A stretch of DNA of 64,000 nucleotides from Streptomonospora nanhaiensis. GTDB taxonomy: Bacteria; Actinomycetota; Actinomycetes; Streptosporangiales; Streptosporangiaceae. Below the pieces are notes generated by a model. It was not told where the DNA came from. It worked only from the letters and a program-made list of their open reading frames with translations, and made no database searches. Made by a program: the position numbers and the translations under genes. The DNA lies in assembly GCF_013410565.1 (NCBI RefSeq), contig NZ_JACCFO010000001.1:434001-498000 (forward strand), in the 5' to 3' direction. Within the stretch, counting starts at the first letter, position 1. Each line of letters begins with the position of its first letter. Positions 1-8,620 of this stretch are shown here, one piece after another.

Positions 1-1550
1 TGGAAGTCGTAGCCCTGCAGCGTGACGAAGTCGAAGTCCTCCATCAGCGGGCCCACCTCGTAGCCGGCCTCCACCTTGGCGGGGTCGGCGGCCATGAACG
101 CCGTCAGCTCGTATTCGCGGCCGTTCTCGGCGCCCAGCGCGTCCAGCTGCTCGCGGAACTCCTGGACCAGCGCGGTGAAGTTCTGCTTGTCCTCGGGGCG
201 GTAGGTGTTGTCCGGGTGGCCCTCCGAGCCCGGCCACTCCCAGTCGAGGTCGACGCCGTCGAACACCCCGGCCGCGGCACCCGTGCCGCCCGCGCCGTCG
301 ATGACCGGCAGGTTGCCGCGCAGGTACATGTCCACGCAGGAGCGCACCAGCCGCTCCCGCGACTCCGCCGTCAGCGCGGCGTCGGAGAGGTTGCGCGACC
401 AGGTCCAGCCGCCCAGCGAGATCAGCACCCGCAGCCCGGGGTGCTTCTCCTTCAGCTCGCGCAGCTGGTTGAAGTTGCCGCGCAGCGGCTGGTCCCAGGT
501 GTCGCCCTGGCCGTCGACGCTGTCGGCCGCCGCGAAGGCGCGCCCGTAGTCGGCGTAGGCGTCGCCCTGGCCGGGCTGGTTGGCCATGAAGCACTGCCCG
601 TCGGCCGAGACGTTGGCGAAGGCGTAGTTGATGTGGGTCAGCTTCTCGGCGCTTCCGCTGGTGTCGACGTCCTGCACCAGGTAGTCGCGGCCGTAGATGC
701 CCCACTGGGTGAAGTAGCCCACGCGGCGGTCGCCGCCGGGACCGGGCCCTCCGCCGTCCTGGTCGGTGCGGGCGGTCACCGGTCCGCCGGCCGCGGACCG
801 GTTGCCGGCCGCGTCGTAGGCGCGGACGGCGAAGGTGTACTCGGTGTCGGGCTCCAGGCCGCCGACGGTGGCCGAGGTCGCGCCGCCGGTGGTGGAGGCG
901 ACCACCTCGCCACCGCGCAGCACCTCGTAGCCGGCCACGCCGACGTTGTCCCGCGCCGCGCTCCAGGCCAGGGTCAGGCTCGTCGCGGTGGTGGCGGAGA
1001 CCCGCAGACCGCTGGGCGCCGTGGGCGCCTCGGTGTCCTCCTCCGACCCGCCGCCGGTGCACGGGTCGCCGTTGAGGGTGCAGGTCAGCGGCTCGGTGTC
1101 GGTCGGCCCGGCGGAGAAGGAACCGTTGAACCCGATCCCGTAGCTGCCGCCCGCGGGCACGGCCGCGCCCCAGCTGGGCGGGGTCACGGTATAGGTGCCG
1201 CCGGAGCGGGACAGGCTCGCGTTCCACAGGGACGACACGGCGGTGCCCTCGGGCAGGGTGAACCGGATCGTCCAGTCCTCCAGCGCGGAGGACGTCTCGT
1301 TGATGATCGTGAACTGGCCGCTGTAGCCGGTCTCCCAGCTCTGGCCCTGGGTGTAGACCACGGTGACCTGGCCGGGCGCCGCTGCGGCGGGCGCGGTCGA
1401 GGCGGCCAGGAGCGAGGTGGCCGCCATCGCCAGCGCGAGCGCCGCGGCGGACAGGCGGGCGGTGGTGCGCGGGGACCGGGGAAAGCGCCGGTCAAAGGTG
1501 CGGGCGGACTTCCGAGGGGATCGCGCGAACAGTCTCAAGGGGGATCTCAC
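1..1550 (-). CDS. Secreted GH18 chitinase (CBM2-FnIII-GH18), 3' end outside window
   Basis: Endo-acting chitinase secreted to degrade chitin. Read on the minus strand from GTG at 1550, preceded by an AGGAG-like site about 9 nt upstream. About 516 residues are visible before the window edge. An Arg-rich signal peptide ends near AAPAAAAP. A CBM2-type module follows (WETGYSGQFTI, W at the carbohydrate face, CTLNGDPC), then a short Glu/Asp/Thr linker. A fibronectin III domain comes next (APSGLRVSATTATSLTLAW, then YEVLRGG). The GH18 barrel begins at RVGYFTQWGIYGRDY. The substrate-binding strand SLGGWTWS and the catalytic motif DGVDLDWEW (DxxDxDxE) are intact, and VTLQGYDF is the last stretch read. 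The domain order resembles Streptomyces family-18 chitinases. Truncation is only the window edge. Confidence 0.93.
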   Translation of the reverse strand, partial: MRSPLRLFARSPRKSARTFDRRFPRSPRTTARLSAAALALAMAATSLLAASTAPAAAAPGQVTVVYTQGQSWETGYSGQFTIINETSSALEDWTIRFTLPEGTAVSSLWNASLSRSGGTYTVTPPSWGAAVPAGGSYGIGFNGSFSAGPTDTEPLTCTLNGDPCTGGGSEEDTEAPTAPSGLRVSATTATSLTLAWSAARDNVGVAGYEVLRGGEVVASTTGGATSATVGGLEPDTEYTFAVRAYDAAGNRSAAGGPVTARTDQDGGGPGPGGDRRVGYFTQWGIYGRDYLVQDVDTSGSAEKLTHINYAFANVSADGQCFMANQPGQGDAYADYGRAFAAADSVDGQGDTWDQPLRGNFNQLRELKEKHPGLRVLISLGGWTWSRNLSDAALTAESRERLVRSCVDMYLRGNLPVIDGAGGTGAAAGVFDGVDLDWEWPGSEGHPDNTYRPEDKQNFTALVQEFREQLDALGAENGREYELTAFMAADPAKVEAGYEVGPLMEDFDFVTLQGYDF

Positions 1551-1934
1551 GGGGTCGGTCTCCTACTCCGCGGCAGGAAGGGGGAGGGCGGCGCCCGCGC
1601 GGGGGGCTGCGCCGCCGCGAGGGTGCCGGGGGACGGCGCGCGGGCCGTCACGAATTTTTTAGGAAACTTAACTGTCAGTTTTTGTGCCTGGCAAGGGCTC
1701 CGGGGCGGCAGGCGCGGGGGGCGCGGGCGCGGCCGGGGGCGCGTGGGACCGCTGTGACGGCCCCGGTACGGCCCGCCAACTGCGCAGGTCCGCGCGGCGG
1801 GGGCGGGGGTGAGGAGGGCGCGGGGGCGGGTGGCCGGATCCGGCCGCGGTGCGGGGATTGACGCGGGCGCCGGCGGCGGTGCGCAGGCCGGGGCAGGGCG
1901 GCCGGAGCGGCGCCGGCCCGGCGGCGGGCTCCGC
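1551..1934. other. Intergenic region upstream of the chitinase gene
   Basis: No gene is recognised in this 384-bp gap. The GC-rich background is broken by an AT-rich patch at 1651-1690, the likely chitinase promoter on the minus strand. That patch, read on the minus strand, contains CTGACAGTTAAGTTTCCTAA. The TTTCCTAA half resembles one arm of a palindrome I recall upstream of some secreted actinobacterial hydrolase genes. That comparison is from memory and weak. Confidence 0.4.
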
Positions 1935-2585
1935 TCAGCGCCGGCCCAGCCGGTCGCGGAACCAGGTCATCGCCGCCCCGGTGACCTGCTCCAGGGCGCC
2001 GGGCTCCTCGAAGAGGTGCGTGGCGTCGGGGACCAGGTGCACCTCGCACTGGACGTGCAGCCGCTCCGTGGCCGCGAAGGACACCCGGACGATGGGCTCG
2101 TCGGCACTGCCCGCGATCAGCAGCACGGGGGCGGCCAGGTCGTCCAGCGCCTCCTCGGCCAGGTCCACCCTGCCCCCGCGCGAGACCACCGCCGCGACCC
2201 GGTCCGGGCGGCGCGCGGCGGCGCACAGCGCCGCCGCCGCGCCCGTGCTGGCGCCGAAGAGCCCGACGTCCAGCGACGCGGTGGCGGGATCGCGGGCGAG
2301 CCAGTCCACGGCCGCCGTCAGGCGCCGGGTCAGCAGGGGGATGTCGAACCGGTACCGGCCGTCGGCCCGGTCGGCGCGCTCCTCGGGCTCGGTGAGCAGG
2401 TCGACGAGCAGGGTCGCGAACCCCGCCTTGTTGAGGGCCTCGGCCACCTGCCGGTTGCGCGGGCTGTGCCGGGAGCTGCCGCTGCCGTGGGCGAACAGCA
2501 CGACCCCCGCCGCCTCGGGGCCGGCCACCAGGTCGCCGGTGATCTCGGCGTCGCCCTCGCGCACCGCCACCGTTCGCACGTCCAT
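1935..2585 (-). CDS. Alpha/beta hydrolase, dienelactone-hydrolase-like
   Basis: Predicted soluble cytoplasmic serine hydrolase of 216 residues; substrate unknown. The oxyanion strand VVLFAHGSGSS is near residues 25-35. The nucleophile elbow GLFGASTGAA carries the serine near residue 110. The acid lies in the LLIAGSADEP strand and the histidine in PDATHLFEE, near residue 190, giving a full Ser-Asp-His triad. An upstream in-frame start would add 13 residues. I chose ATG at 2585 because AGGAGGG lies just upstream. The family also includes chlorine-free dienelactone hydrolases and phosphoribosyltransferase-linked hydrolases, so the exact reaction is open. It is a single gene; the next gene upstream, DUF3140, is on the same strand 124 bp away. 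Confidence 0.8.
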   Translation of the reverse strand: MDVRTVAVREGDAEITGDLVAGPEAAGVVLFAHGSGSSRHSPRNRQVAEALNKAGFATLLVDLLTEPEERADRADGRYRFDIPLLTRRLTAAVDWLARDPATASLDVGLFGASTGAAAALCAAARRPDRVAAVVSRGGRVDLAEEALDDLAAPVLLIAGSADEPIVRVSFAATERLHVQCEVHLVPDATHLFEEPGALEQVTGAAMTWFRDRLGRR

Positions 2586-2709
2586 GTCCCGCCGCCCTCC
2601 TGGTCGGTTTCTCGCGCCCCCCACTACCGGGGAACAGGGGTGCGAAACGCCCGTCCCGGGGGAGAGCGCGCGGCTTCGCCGGGGCGGCCCGCCCGCCGGG
2701 GAGCGCGGC

Positions 2710-3099
2710 CTACTGCGGGCCCTCGCCCCCCGCCCCGGGGTCGTCCTCGGCGCCGCGCGGGTCGGGTTGCAGCGGGTCGTGGCCGAGGGTCATCAGGCGG
2801 TGCCGCCAGGCGTCGTCGCGCCGCTCCACCGGGGTGGCGAGCAGTTCGCCGACGCGCTCGACCACCGTGCGCATGGTCTCGACGTCCTCGCCCGTCAGGT
2901 CGACGCGGCGCTTGTCCAGGACGGCCACGACGCGCCGGCCGATGTCGGAGACCCCCATCGAGGGCTCGCTGCCGAAGCGGTCGGGCCCCGAGGCGTCGGT
3001 GAGCAGCCACCGGCGCAGCTCCTCGCCCGTCATGTTCACCGAGGCGTGGAACTCCTGCCACAGCTCCTCGGTCTGCGGATCGGTGCGTTCGCGGGCCAT
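2710..3099 (-). CDS. DUF3140 family protein
   Basis: A 129-residue soluble acidic protein of unknown function, recognised as DUF3140 by the N-terminal block EELWQEFHASVNMTGEELRR and the internal SDIGRRVVAVL segment. DUF3140 genes are often found in actinobacteria next to small stress proteins such as ChaB or DUF2945 proteins, a context partly reproduced here. There is no signal peptide or membrane segment. ATG at 3099 is preceded by AAGGAGGTC, a strong ribosome-binding site. The gene diverges from the copper-binding gene at 3303, so the 200-bp gap between them probably holds two promoters. The C-terminal tail from about residue 108 is Gly/Asp/Pro-rich and probably disordered. Confidence 0.75.
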   Translation of the reverse strand: MARERTDPQTEELWQEFHASVNMTGEELRRWLLTDASGPDRFGSEPSMGVSDIGRRVVAVLDKRRVDLTGEDVETMRTVVERVGELLATPVERRDDAWRHRLMTLGHDPLQPDPRGAEDDPGAGGEGPQ

Positions 3100-3302
3100 G
3101 CCGACCTCCTTCGCGCGGCCTGTCCGGTCCTGTCGGTGGGGTGGTGGGCACCCGGCTCCCCGCTACCGGCCGCGGCCGTGCCCAAACCCCCCGGCGAGGG
3201 GCCGGCGGGCGCCCGCCCGGGTTTACCGGCGGGCGTACGCGGTAGGGGCCCGGAAAGAGCCGAAACCGACGAACGCGACAGCGCGGGAGAGGAGTTTTCG
3301 GC

Positions 3303-3707
3303 ATGCCCACCCAGACGGAGGAGTTCCTGCGCACCCACCCGCGCGACGTGGGCGGCGACGTGGACCTGGTCAAGACCGCGGTCGAACGCCTGGCCGCCTG
3401 CGCGCAGGCCTGCACCGCGTGCGCCGACGCGTGCCTGGGCGAGCCCCGCGTGGCCGAACTGGCGGCCTGCATCCGCCTCGACCTGGACTGCGCCCAGGTG
3501 TGCGAGGCCACCGAGAGCGTGCTGACCCGGCGCACCGAGCCCAACCGCGCGCTGCAGCGCAGCCTGGTGGAGACCTGCGTGCTCTACTGCGAGGCGTGCG
3601 CGCGGGAGTGCGAGCGGCACGCCGCCCACCACCGCCACTGCCGGTTGTGCGCCGAGACGTGCCGCATGTGCGAGGACGCCTGCCGCCAGCTGCTGGTCCA
3701 CCTGTAG
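3303..3707 (+). CDS. Four-helix-bundle copper-binding protein (Csp/DUF326 family)
   Basis: A 134-residue all-helical protein with 16 cysteines arranged as CxxxC and CxxC pairs along four helices (for example CAQACTACADAC, CVLYCEACAREC, CRLCAETCRMCEDAC). This is the hallmark of copper storage proteins, in which cysteines lining the bundle core bind many Cu(I) ions. There is no signal peptide, so it should be cytosolic like Csp3. His residues cluster near HAAHHRHC at the mouth of the bundle. ATG at 3303 follows GAGAGGAG. The ChaB-like gene starts 77 bp downstream on the same strand, so the two may be cotranscribed. No copper-responsive regulator or copper ATPase is nearby, so copper is inferred from family only. 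Confidence 0.85.
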   Translation: MPTQTEEFLRTHPRDVGGDVDLVKTAVERLAACAQACTACADACLGEPRVAELAACIRLDLDCAQVCEATESVLTRRTEPNRALQRSLVETCVLYCEACARECERHAAHHRHCRLCAETCRMCEDACRQLLVHL

Positions 3708-3784
3708 CCGGGTGCGCGGCGCGGTGGTTCGCGCGCGCCGCCCGCACCCCCGTCAGACGCGAGGACGCGAGAAGGAGGCAGCCC

Positions 3785-4201
3785 ATGCCCGGGCGCAAGG
3801 AACTCCCGGACACCCTGAAACGCTCACCGCGCGGTGCGCAGGACACCTGGGTCAAGGCGCACGACTCCGCCGTCGACACCTACGGCGAGGGCGAGCGCGC
3901 CCACCGGGTGGCCTTCGCGGCGCTCAAGCACGGCTACGAGAAGGTCGGCGACCGCTGGGAGCCGAAGGAGGGCAAGGGCCCCTCCGACAAGCAGGCCGCC
4001 AACCCCAAGGCGCCCAAGCAGCGCGCCGGCTCCGACAAGCCCACCGCCGGGGGTGTCGACGCCAACGCCAGCAAGGAGCACCTGTACCGGCGCGCCAAGG
4101 AGCTGGGCGTGCGGGGCCGCTCGCAGATGAGCAAGAAGGAGCTGGTCGACGCCCTCCAGAAGGAGAGCCGCAGCCGGACCCGCAAGGCCCGCGCGTCCTG
4201 A
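3785..4201 (+). CDS. ChaB-domain protein with C-terminal Rho-N/SAP-like motif
   Basis: A 138-residue basic protein. Residues 1-60 match the ChaB fold (ELPDTLKRSPRGAQDTWVKA, then AHRVAFAALKHGYEKVG and W). A Lys/Gly/Pro-rich linker follows. The C-terminal segment EHLYRRAKELGVRGRSQMSK KELVDAL (split here) resembles the Rho N-terminal or SAP-like helix-extended-helix that binds nucleic acid. Historically ChaB was named as a cation-transport regulator, but its biochemical role is unsettled. The nucleic-acid-binding reading is inferred from the basic C-terminus. ATG at 3785 is preceded by GAGAAGGAGG. It lies downstream of the copper-binding gene and is followed by a 12-bp hairpin. Confidence 0.78.
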   Translation: MPGRKELPDTLKRSPRGAQDTWVKAHDSAVDTYGEGERAHRVAFAALKHGYEKVGDRWEPKEGKGPSDKQAANPKAPKQRAGSDKPTAGGVDANASKEHLYRRAKELGVRGRSQMSKKELVDALQKESRSRTRKARAS

Positions 4202-4267
4202 TGAGGGGGCGCGCCACCCGGCCGCCCGCGGCGCGGGCGGCCGGGCGACGACGGGATCCGCCGGGAC

Positions 4268-4308
4268 CGGGTCCTCCCGCCCCCCGCTCTGTCCGTCGGG
4301 AGGACCCG
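4268..4308 (+). terminator. Rho-independent-like hairpin after the ChaB gene
   Basis: Perfect 12-bp inverted repeat, CGGGTCCTCCCG (4268-4279) and CGGGAGGACCCG (4297-4308), with a 17-nt loop. It lies between the 3' ends of two convergent genes, so it may act in both directions. There is no clear T-tract. Confidence 0.6.
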
Positions 4309-4390
4309 TCCCGACTCCGCAGGCGCCCGAAGGCGCCTGGTGGGCCGCGGTGCACCGCGAGAAGCGGTGGTAAAGGGATGATCTACCGCA

Positions 4391-5530
4391 TTACCGGCGC
4401 GGCAAACCTCGCGAATCGGATTTCCTGCCCGTGAGGGGCGATTCCGCTTGAGCCTCCGCGGCCGGGCGCTGCCGCGGCGGATGCGCGGGGCCGGTCCCGC
4501 TGTAGGGGCGGCACCGCGACAGCACCTCCTCGGCCGCCGCGATCACCTCGCCGACCCCGATCTCCAGCAGGCCGGGATCGGTCGCGGCGCCGTGCGGGTC
4601 GCCGGTGCGCCCGCGCCACAGCACGGCGTGGCGCGGTGCGTCGATCCGCGGCCCCCACAGGGCCGGATCGACCGGCCCGAACAGGACCACCGAGGGGGCC
4701 GCGTAGCCCGTGGCCAGGTGCGCCACGCCCGTGTCGCCGCACACCACCAGCCGCGCCCCGGCCACCGTGCGCGCCAGGCGGCGCAGCGTCGTGCGTCCCG
4801 CGAGCACGCGGTCGGCCCCCAGCCCGGCCAGGCCGGCGACCCGCCGCGCGATCTCCCGCTCGGCCGCCCCGCCCGTCACCACCACCTCGTGGCCCCGAGC
4901 CGCCAGATGGCGCGCCACCGCCGCGAAGCGCTCGGGGGGCCAGCACCGCGACTCCGCCGCCGCGCCGGGGTGCACCACCACCGCGTCGGGGCGGTCGGCG
5001 CCCGCGCCGCCGGGCCGGACCCCGGTGTCGGCGGGTACGGGCAGCCGCAGGTCGGTGGGATCGGCGGCGATCCCGTACCAGGCCAGCAGGCGGCACCATA
5101 CGTCGGTCTCGTGGGTGCCGCCCGGCCAGGCCGGCCCGCCCGCCGACTCGGGGACCTCGGCGTGGGCGTGGGTCCACAGGCGCCCGGGGCGCAGGCCGAG
5201 CAGCGCGCGCGTGGACTGCGGTCCGCGCCCGTGGAGGTTGACCGCGAGGTCGGGGGGAGCGTCCTCGGCCCATTCGGGCGCGCGTGTCCCCGCCCCCGGC
5301 GCGATGCGCCAGCCCGCCAGCCCGGCCAGGTCCAGCAGGTCGGCGTGGGCGGGCGGCGCGGCAAGGTAGCGCCGCCACCCGGGGAAGGCGCGCTGGAGGG
5401 CGCGCAGCGCGGGGACGGCGGTGAGGAAGTCGCCCAGGCCCAGGGCGCGCATGACCAGCAGGCGGCCGGAGCCCCCGCCGGAGGCGCTGGCGCCGTCGAA
5501 GCCGTCAGGGGTGGTGCCGATGTCCGCCAT
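4391..5530 (-). CDS. Glycosyltransferase family 9 (heptosyltransferase-like)
   Basis: A GT-B enzyme of 379 residues. The N-terminal domain starts LLVMRALGLGDFLTAVPALR, the GT9 fingerprint. The C-terminal domain has VVVHPGAAAESRCWPPERFA and the nucleotide-binding block CGDTGVAHLATGYAAPSVVL followed by FGPVDPALWGP. In Gram-negatives this family transfers L-glycero-D-manno-heptose from ADP-heptose to lipopolysaccharide. In actinomycetes the donor is usually unproven. The gene stands alone, about 14 kb from the heptose cluster at 18.7-29.6 kb, which makes an ADP-heptose donor plausible but not shown. ATG at 5530 follows a GC-rich leader with only a weak ribosome-binding site (GGAGC). The 3' end faces the ChaB gene across a hairpin. 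Confidence 0.85.
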   Translation of the reverse strand: MADIGTTPDGFDGASASGGGSGRLLVMRALGLGDFLTAVPALRALQRAFPGWRRYLAAPPAHADLLDLAGLAGWRIAPGAGTRAPEWAEDAPPDLAVNLHGRGPQSTRALLGLRPGRLWTHAHAEVPESAGGPAWPGGTHETDVWCRLLAWYGIAADPTDLRLPVPADTGVRPGGAGADRPDAVVVHPGAAAESRCWPPERFAAVARHLAARGHEVVVTGGAAEREIARRVAGLAGLGADRVLAGRTTLRRLARTVAGARLVVCGDTGVAHLATGYAAPSVVLFGPVDPALWGPRIDAPRHAVLWRGRTGDPHGAATDPGLLEIGVGEVIAAAEEVLSRCRPYSGTGPAHPPRQRPAAEAQAESPLTGRKSDSRGLPRR

Positions 5531-5884
5531 GCTCCTGCGCCTACCGCCGCCCCCGGGGGTTGAAACACCGGGCCGCCGCCCGCGGCGGCGGGCGGAGCGG
5601 TGGCGGACCGGGGACGCCGGCCCGCCCGCGGCGGGGGCCGCGCGCGGGGCACGGGGCCGGGCGCGGCCGGGATGGGGTCCGCACGGGCGGGCGGCGTTGC
5701 GGGCCCCGGCGGGGGAGTCCCGCCGGGACCCGCCGAGGTCACGACGGCCTTCTATCAGACCGCCGCGAACGCCCCGTGCCCGGGCACCGGGCGTTCGTCT
5801 GGCGGCCGGCCCTCTTGCGGCACGGGCCGGACGGGCTGCGGCGGGGGCGCCGCGTGCCGGGCGGCGCGGGCCGCCCGTGCGGGG
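5531..5884. other. Gene-free gap between GT9 and CBS genes
   Basis: GC-rich 354-bp gap with no convincing coding frame. A 9-bp perfect inverted repeat, CGAACGCCC (5766-5774) and GGGCGTTCG (5789-5797), lies about 90 bp past the CBS gene end and could be its terminator on the minus strand. Confidence 0.5.
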
Positions 5885-6304
5885 TCAGGTGTTGGACGTG
5901 CTCCCGCTGATCTGGGACAGGACCGAGGAGGGGTCCCGCTCCACCGCGAGGTCCCCCAGGGACACCACGCCCACCACGCGCTCACCGTCCACGACCGGCA
6001 GCCGCCGCACGGCCTTGTCGCGCATGCACTGGATCGCGCGGTCGATGCTGTCGTCGGGCGCCACCGTGGTCAGGTCGCCGCTGACGGCCTCGCCCACGGG
6101 GGTGCCGTCGATGTCGGCGCCGTCGGCCACACACCGGACGACGATGTCGCGGTCCGTCACCAGCCCCACCAGCCTGCCGCCGTCGGTCACGACGACGTCG
6201 CCGATGTCGCTGTCGCGCATGTCGACGGCGGCCTCGCGGATCGACGTGTCGGGCGACACGGTGTGGGGAGGAGCCGTCATGATCTCCTTGACCTGCTGAG
6301 CCAT
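5885..6304 (-). CDS. CBS-domain pair protein
   Basis: A 139-residue cytosolic protein made of two CBS motifs (a Bateman module) and nothing else. CBS1 spans about residues 8-62 (VKEIMTAPPHTVSPDTSIRE, GDVVVTDGGRLVGLVTDRDI). CBS2 spans about residues 72-128 (TVAPDDSIDRAIQCM, RRLPVVDGERVVGVVSLGDL). Such stand-alone pairs bind adenosine nucleotides and are commonly part of hypoxia- or stress-type regulons in actinobacteria. No partner domain is present to identify its output. I chose ATG at 6304, preceded by GAGGTGGTGACC, over an in-frame start 27 codons upstream. It diverges from a small membrane protein gene at 6586. Confidence 0.88.
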   Translation of the reverse strand: MAQQVKEIMTAPPHTVSPDTSIREAAVDMRDSDIGDVVVTDGGRLVGLVTDRDIVVRCVADGADIDGTPVGEAVSGDLTTVAPDDSIDRAIQCMRDKAVRRLPVVDGERVVGVVSLGDLAVERDPSSVLSQISGSTSNT

Positions 6305-6585
6305 GGTCACCACCTCGCTTCGATGCTCGGGTTCGTGGCTCGGGTCAAACCGGGCGGCCGGCGCGGTCCACCGCGCACGGTCCACCGCACGTGGGCACCT
6401 CTACCAGGCGGCAGGCCCTTGAAACCCGGCGATGTCGTTCCCCGGGGAACAGGACGCGGCCTGCGAGAATGCGCTGAAAGGGATGCCGTGTGCGACGGCT
6501 CGGACACGCCGCGTCGGCGTGGGCCGGGGCGGGGGCGGCACAACCGCCCGGCCGCCCGGCCGGGCAAGGGCGCCGAGAGGACCTG

Positions 6586-6813
6586 ATGGCCGTGCGCCGC
6601 GACGACCGCCGGCGGCTGCGCCGCATCGAGGAGGGGCTCGCCTCGACCGACCCCGACTACGCGCGCCGCCTGCGCCGGTGCGCCGATCGCCTCGCCGAGC
6701 ACTCCGCTCCGTCGGCCGCCGAGCCCGTCCCGCGCGCGGCCCTGCCCCTGCTGTGGGGCGCCGTGCTCGTCGCGGCCCTCGTGCTCGTGCTGGCCACCGC
6801 CCTGGCCGCCTGA
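6586..6813 (+). CDS. DUF3040-like small membrane protein
   Basis: A 75-residue protein. It has a charged N-terminal half ([20 protein letters not shown], then ARRLRR) and one hydrophobic segment at about residues 52-74 ([20 protein letters not shown]). This matches the actinobacterial DUF3040 pattern of a short EExL-type helix followed by membrane helices. Function is unknown. ATG at 6586 follows GAGAGGACCTG. It lies 73 bp before ctaD on the same strand and could be cotranscribed with it. Confidence 0.65.
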   Translation: MAVRRDDRRRLRRIEEGLASTDPDYARRLRRCADRLAEHSAPSAAEPVPRAALPLLWGAVLVAALVLVLATALAA

Positions 6814-6886
6814 CCCGCCGGGGAGGCGGCGGTGCCGCGGTCCGGCCGCCCCGGACCGACCCGAAAGCCTGACGAACGGAGCCCGA

Positions 6887-8557
6887 ATGACCCAGACCAC
6901 CGAGGCCGCGCGCGCGGAGTCCGCGCGCGGCGGCCCGATCGCCAGCGGTTCGGTCCTCGTCCGCTGGCTGTCCTCGACCGACCACAAGGTCATCGGCTAC
7001 CTGTACATCATCACCGCGTTCGCGTTCTTCGTCGTGGGCGGCATTTTGGCGATGCTGATCCGCGCCGAGCTGCTGTGGCCCGGGATGCAGGTGGTGACCC
7101 GCGAGCAGTACAACCAGCTGTTCACCATCCACGGCACCGTGATGATGCTGTTCTTCGCGACCCCCCTGTTCGTGGGGTTCGCCAACGTCATCATGCCGCT
7201 GCAGATCGGCGCGCCCGACGTGGCGTTCCCCCGGATGAACATGTTCAGCTACTGGCTGTTCCTCTTCGGCGGGCTGATGGTGGTGGCCGGCTTCCTCACC
7301 CCCGGCGGCGCGGCCAGCTTCGGCTGGTTCGCCTACACCCCGCTGTCGGACGAGGTGCGCTCTCCGGAGTTCGGCGGCGACTTGTGGGTCATCGGGCTGC
7401 TGGTGTCCGGTCTGGGCACCATCCTGGGCTCCGTCAACTTCGTCACGACCATCGCGCTGATGCGGGCGCCCGGCATGACGGTGTTCCGCATGCCGATCTT
7501 CACCTGGAACACCCTGTTCACCGCCATCCTGGTGCTCCTGGCGTTCCCGGTGCTCACCGCGGCGCTGGCCGCGCTGGGCGCCGACCGCATGCTCGGCACG
7601 CACGTCTACGACGCCGCGCACGGCGGCGCGATCCTGTGGCAGCACCTGTTCTGGTTCTTCGGCCACCCGGAGGTCTACATCATCGCGCTGCCGTTCTTCG
7701 GGATCGTCACCGAGGTCATCCCGGTGTTCGCCCGCAAGCCGATCTTCGGCTACAAGGGCATGGTCGGGGCCACGGTCGCGATCACCGGGCTGTCGATGAC
7801 GGTGTGGGCCCACCACATGTTCCCCACCGGCGCGGTGCTGCTGCCGTTCTTCTCGTTCATGTCGTTCCTCATCGCCGTGCCCACCGGGATCAAGTTCTTC
7901 AACTGGATCGGCACCATGTGGCGCGGCCAGCTCACCCTGGCGTCACCGCTGCTGTTCGCCATCGGGTTCCTGGTGACGTTCCTGCTCGGCGGGTTGACCG
8001 GTGTCATCCTGGCCTCGCCGCCGCTGGACTTCCACGTCCACGACTCCTACTTCGTGGTGGCCCACTTCCACTACGTCGTGTTCGGGACCGTGGTGTTCGC
8101 GATGTTCGCCGGCTTCTACTTCTGGTGGCCCAAGTTCACCGGCCGCATGCTCAACGAGGCGCTCGCCAAGCTGCACTTCTGGGCGCTGTTCCTCGGGTTC
8201 CACGGGACCTTCCTGGTCCAGCACTGGCTGGGCGCCGACGGCTTCCCGCGCCGCTACGCCGACTACCTGCCCAGCGACGGGTTCACCGAGCTCAACATGG
8301 TGTCCTCCATCGCCTCGTTCGTGCTGGGCGCCTCCACGCTGGTCTTCTTCGCCAACGTCTGGTACTCGGCGCGGCACATGCCCAGGGTGACCGTGGACGA
8401 CCCGTGGGGCTACGGCGGGTCGCTGGAGTGGGCGACCTCCTGCCCGCCGCCCCGGCACAACTTCACGTCGCTGCCCAAGATCCGCAGCGAGCGCCCGGCG
8501 TTCGACCTGCACCACCCCTACACCGGCAGCGACGCGTCGGTGTCGCGCTCGGGCTGA
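6887..8557 (+). CDS. ctaD: Cytochrome c oxidase subunit I (aa3 type)
   Basis: The catalytic, 12-helix membrane subunit of the terminal oxidase, 556 residues, reducing oxygen to water and pumping protons. Visible ligand motifs are the low-spin heme His in [12 protein letters not shown] and the CuB His with cross-linked Tyr in [11 protein letters not shown], whose Glu is the D-channel residue. CuB histidines lie in WAHHMFPTG, and the heme a3/a ligands in [14 protein letters not shown]. The K-channel stretch [15 protein letters not shown] is present. Length matches the family (about 550). Subunits II and III are not in this window, so this may be an additional or separately located ctaD copy. 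ATG at 6887 follows ACGGAGCCCGA. A strong hairpin follows the stop. Confidence 0.95.
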   Translation: MTQTTEAARAESARGGPIASGSVLVRWLSSTDHKVIGYLYIITAFAFFVVGGILAMLIRAELLWPGMQVVTREQYNQLFTIHGTVMMLFFATPLFVGFANVIMPLQIGAPDVAFPRMNMFSYWLFLFGGLMVVAGFLTPGGAASFGWFAYTPLSDEVRSPEFGGDLWVIGLLVSGLGTILGSVNFVTTIALMRAPGMTVFRMPIFTWNTLFTAILVLLAFPVLTAALAALGADRMLGTHVYDAAHGGAILWQHLFWFFGHPEVYIIALPFFGIVTEVIPVFARKPIFGYKGMVGATVAITGLSMTVWAHHMFPTGAVLLPFFSFMSFLIAVPTGIKFFNWIGTMWRGQLTLASPLLFAIGFLVTFLLGGLTGVILASPPLDFHVHDSYFVVAHFHYVVFGTVVFAMFAGFYFWWPKFTGRMLNEALAKLHFWALFLGFHGTFLVQHWLGADGFPRRYADYLPSDGFTELNMVSSIASFVLGASTLVFFANVWYSARHMPRVTVDDPWGYGGSLEWATSCPPPRHNFTSLPKIRSERPAFDLHHPYTGSDASVSRSG

Positions 8558-8572
8558 GGCGATCCGGCCGGT

Positions 8573-8600
8573 GGCCCCGGCGCGCCCGCGCGCCGGGGCC
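8573..8600. terminator. Bidirectional hairpin between ctaD and the GH13 gene
   Basis: Perfect 13-bp inverted repeat GGCCCCGGCGCGC / GCGCGCCGGGGCC separated by only 2 nt, so the innermost pairs must open to form the loop. It lies between convergent 3' ends. Confidence 0.7.
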
Positions 8601-8620
8601 CTGAACGGTCCGGGGGAGGG

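Noticed and set aside
216-1757. 513-codon plus-strand open frame
   Set aside because: It is antisense to the chitinase, whose domains read cleanly on the minus strand; the composition (Gly/Val/Arg/Ala) is that of a GC-driven shadow.
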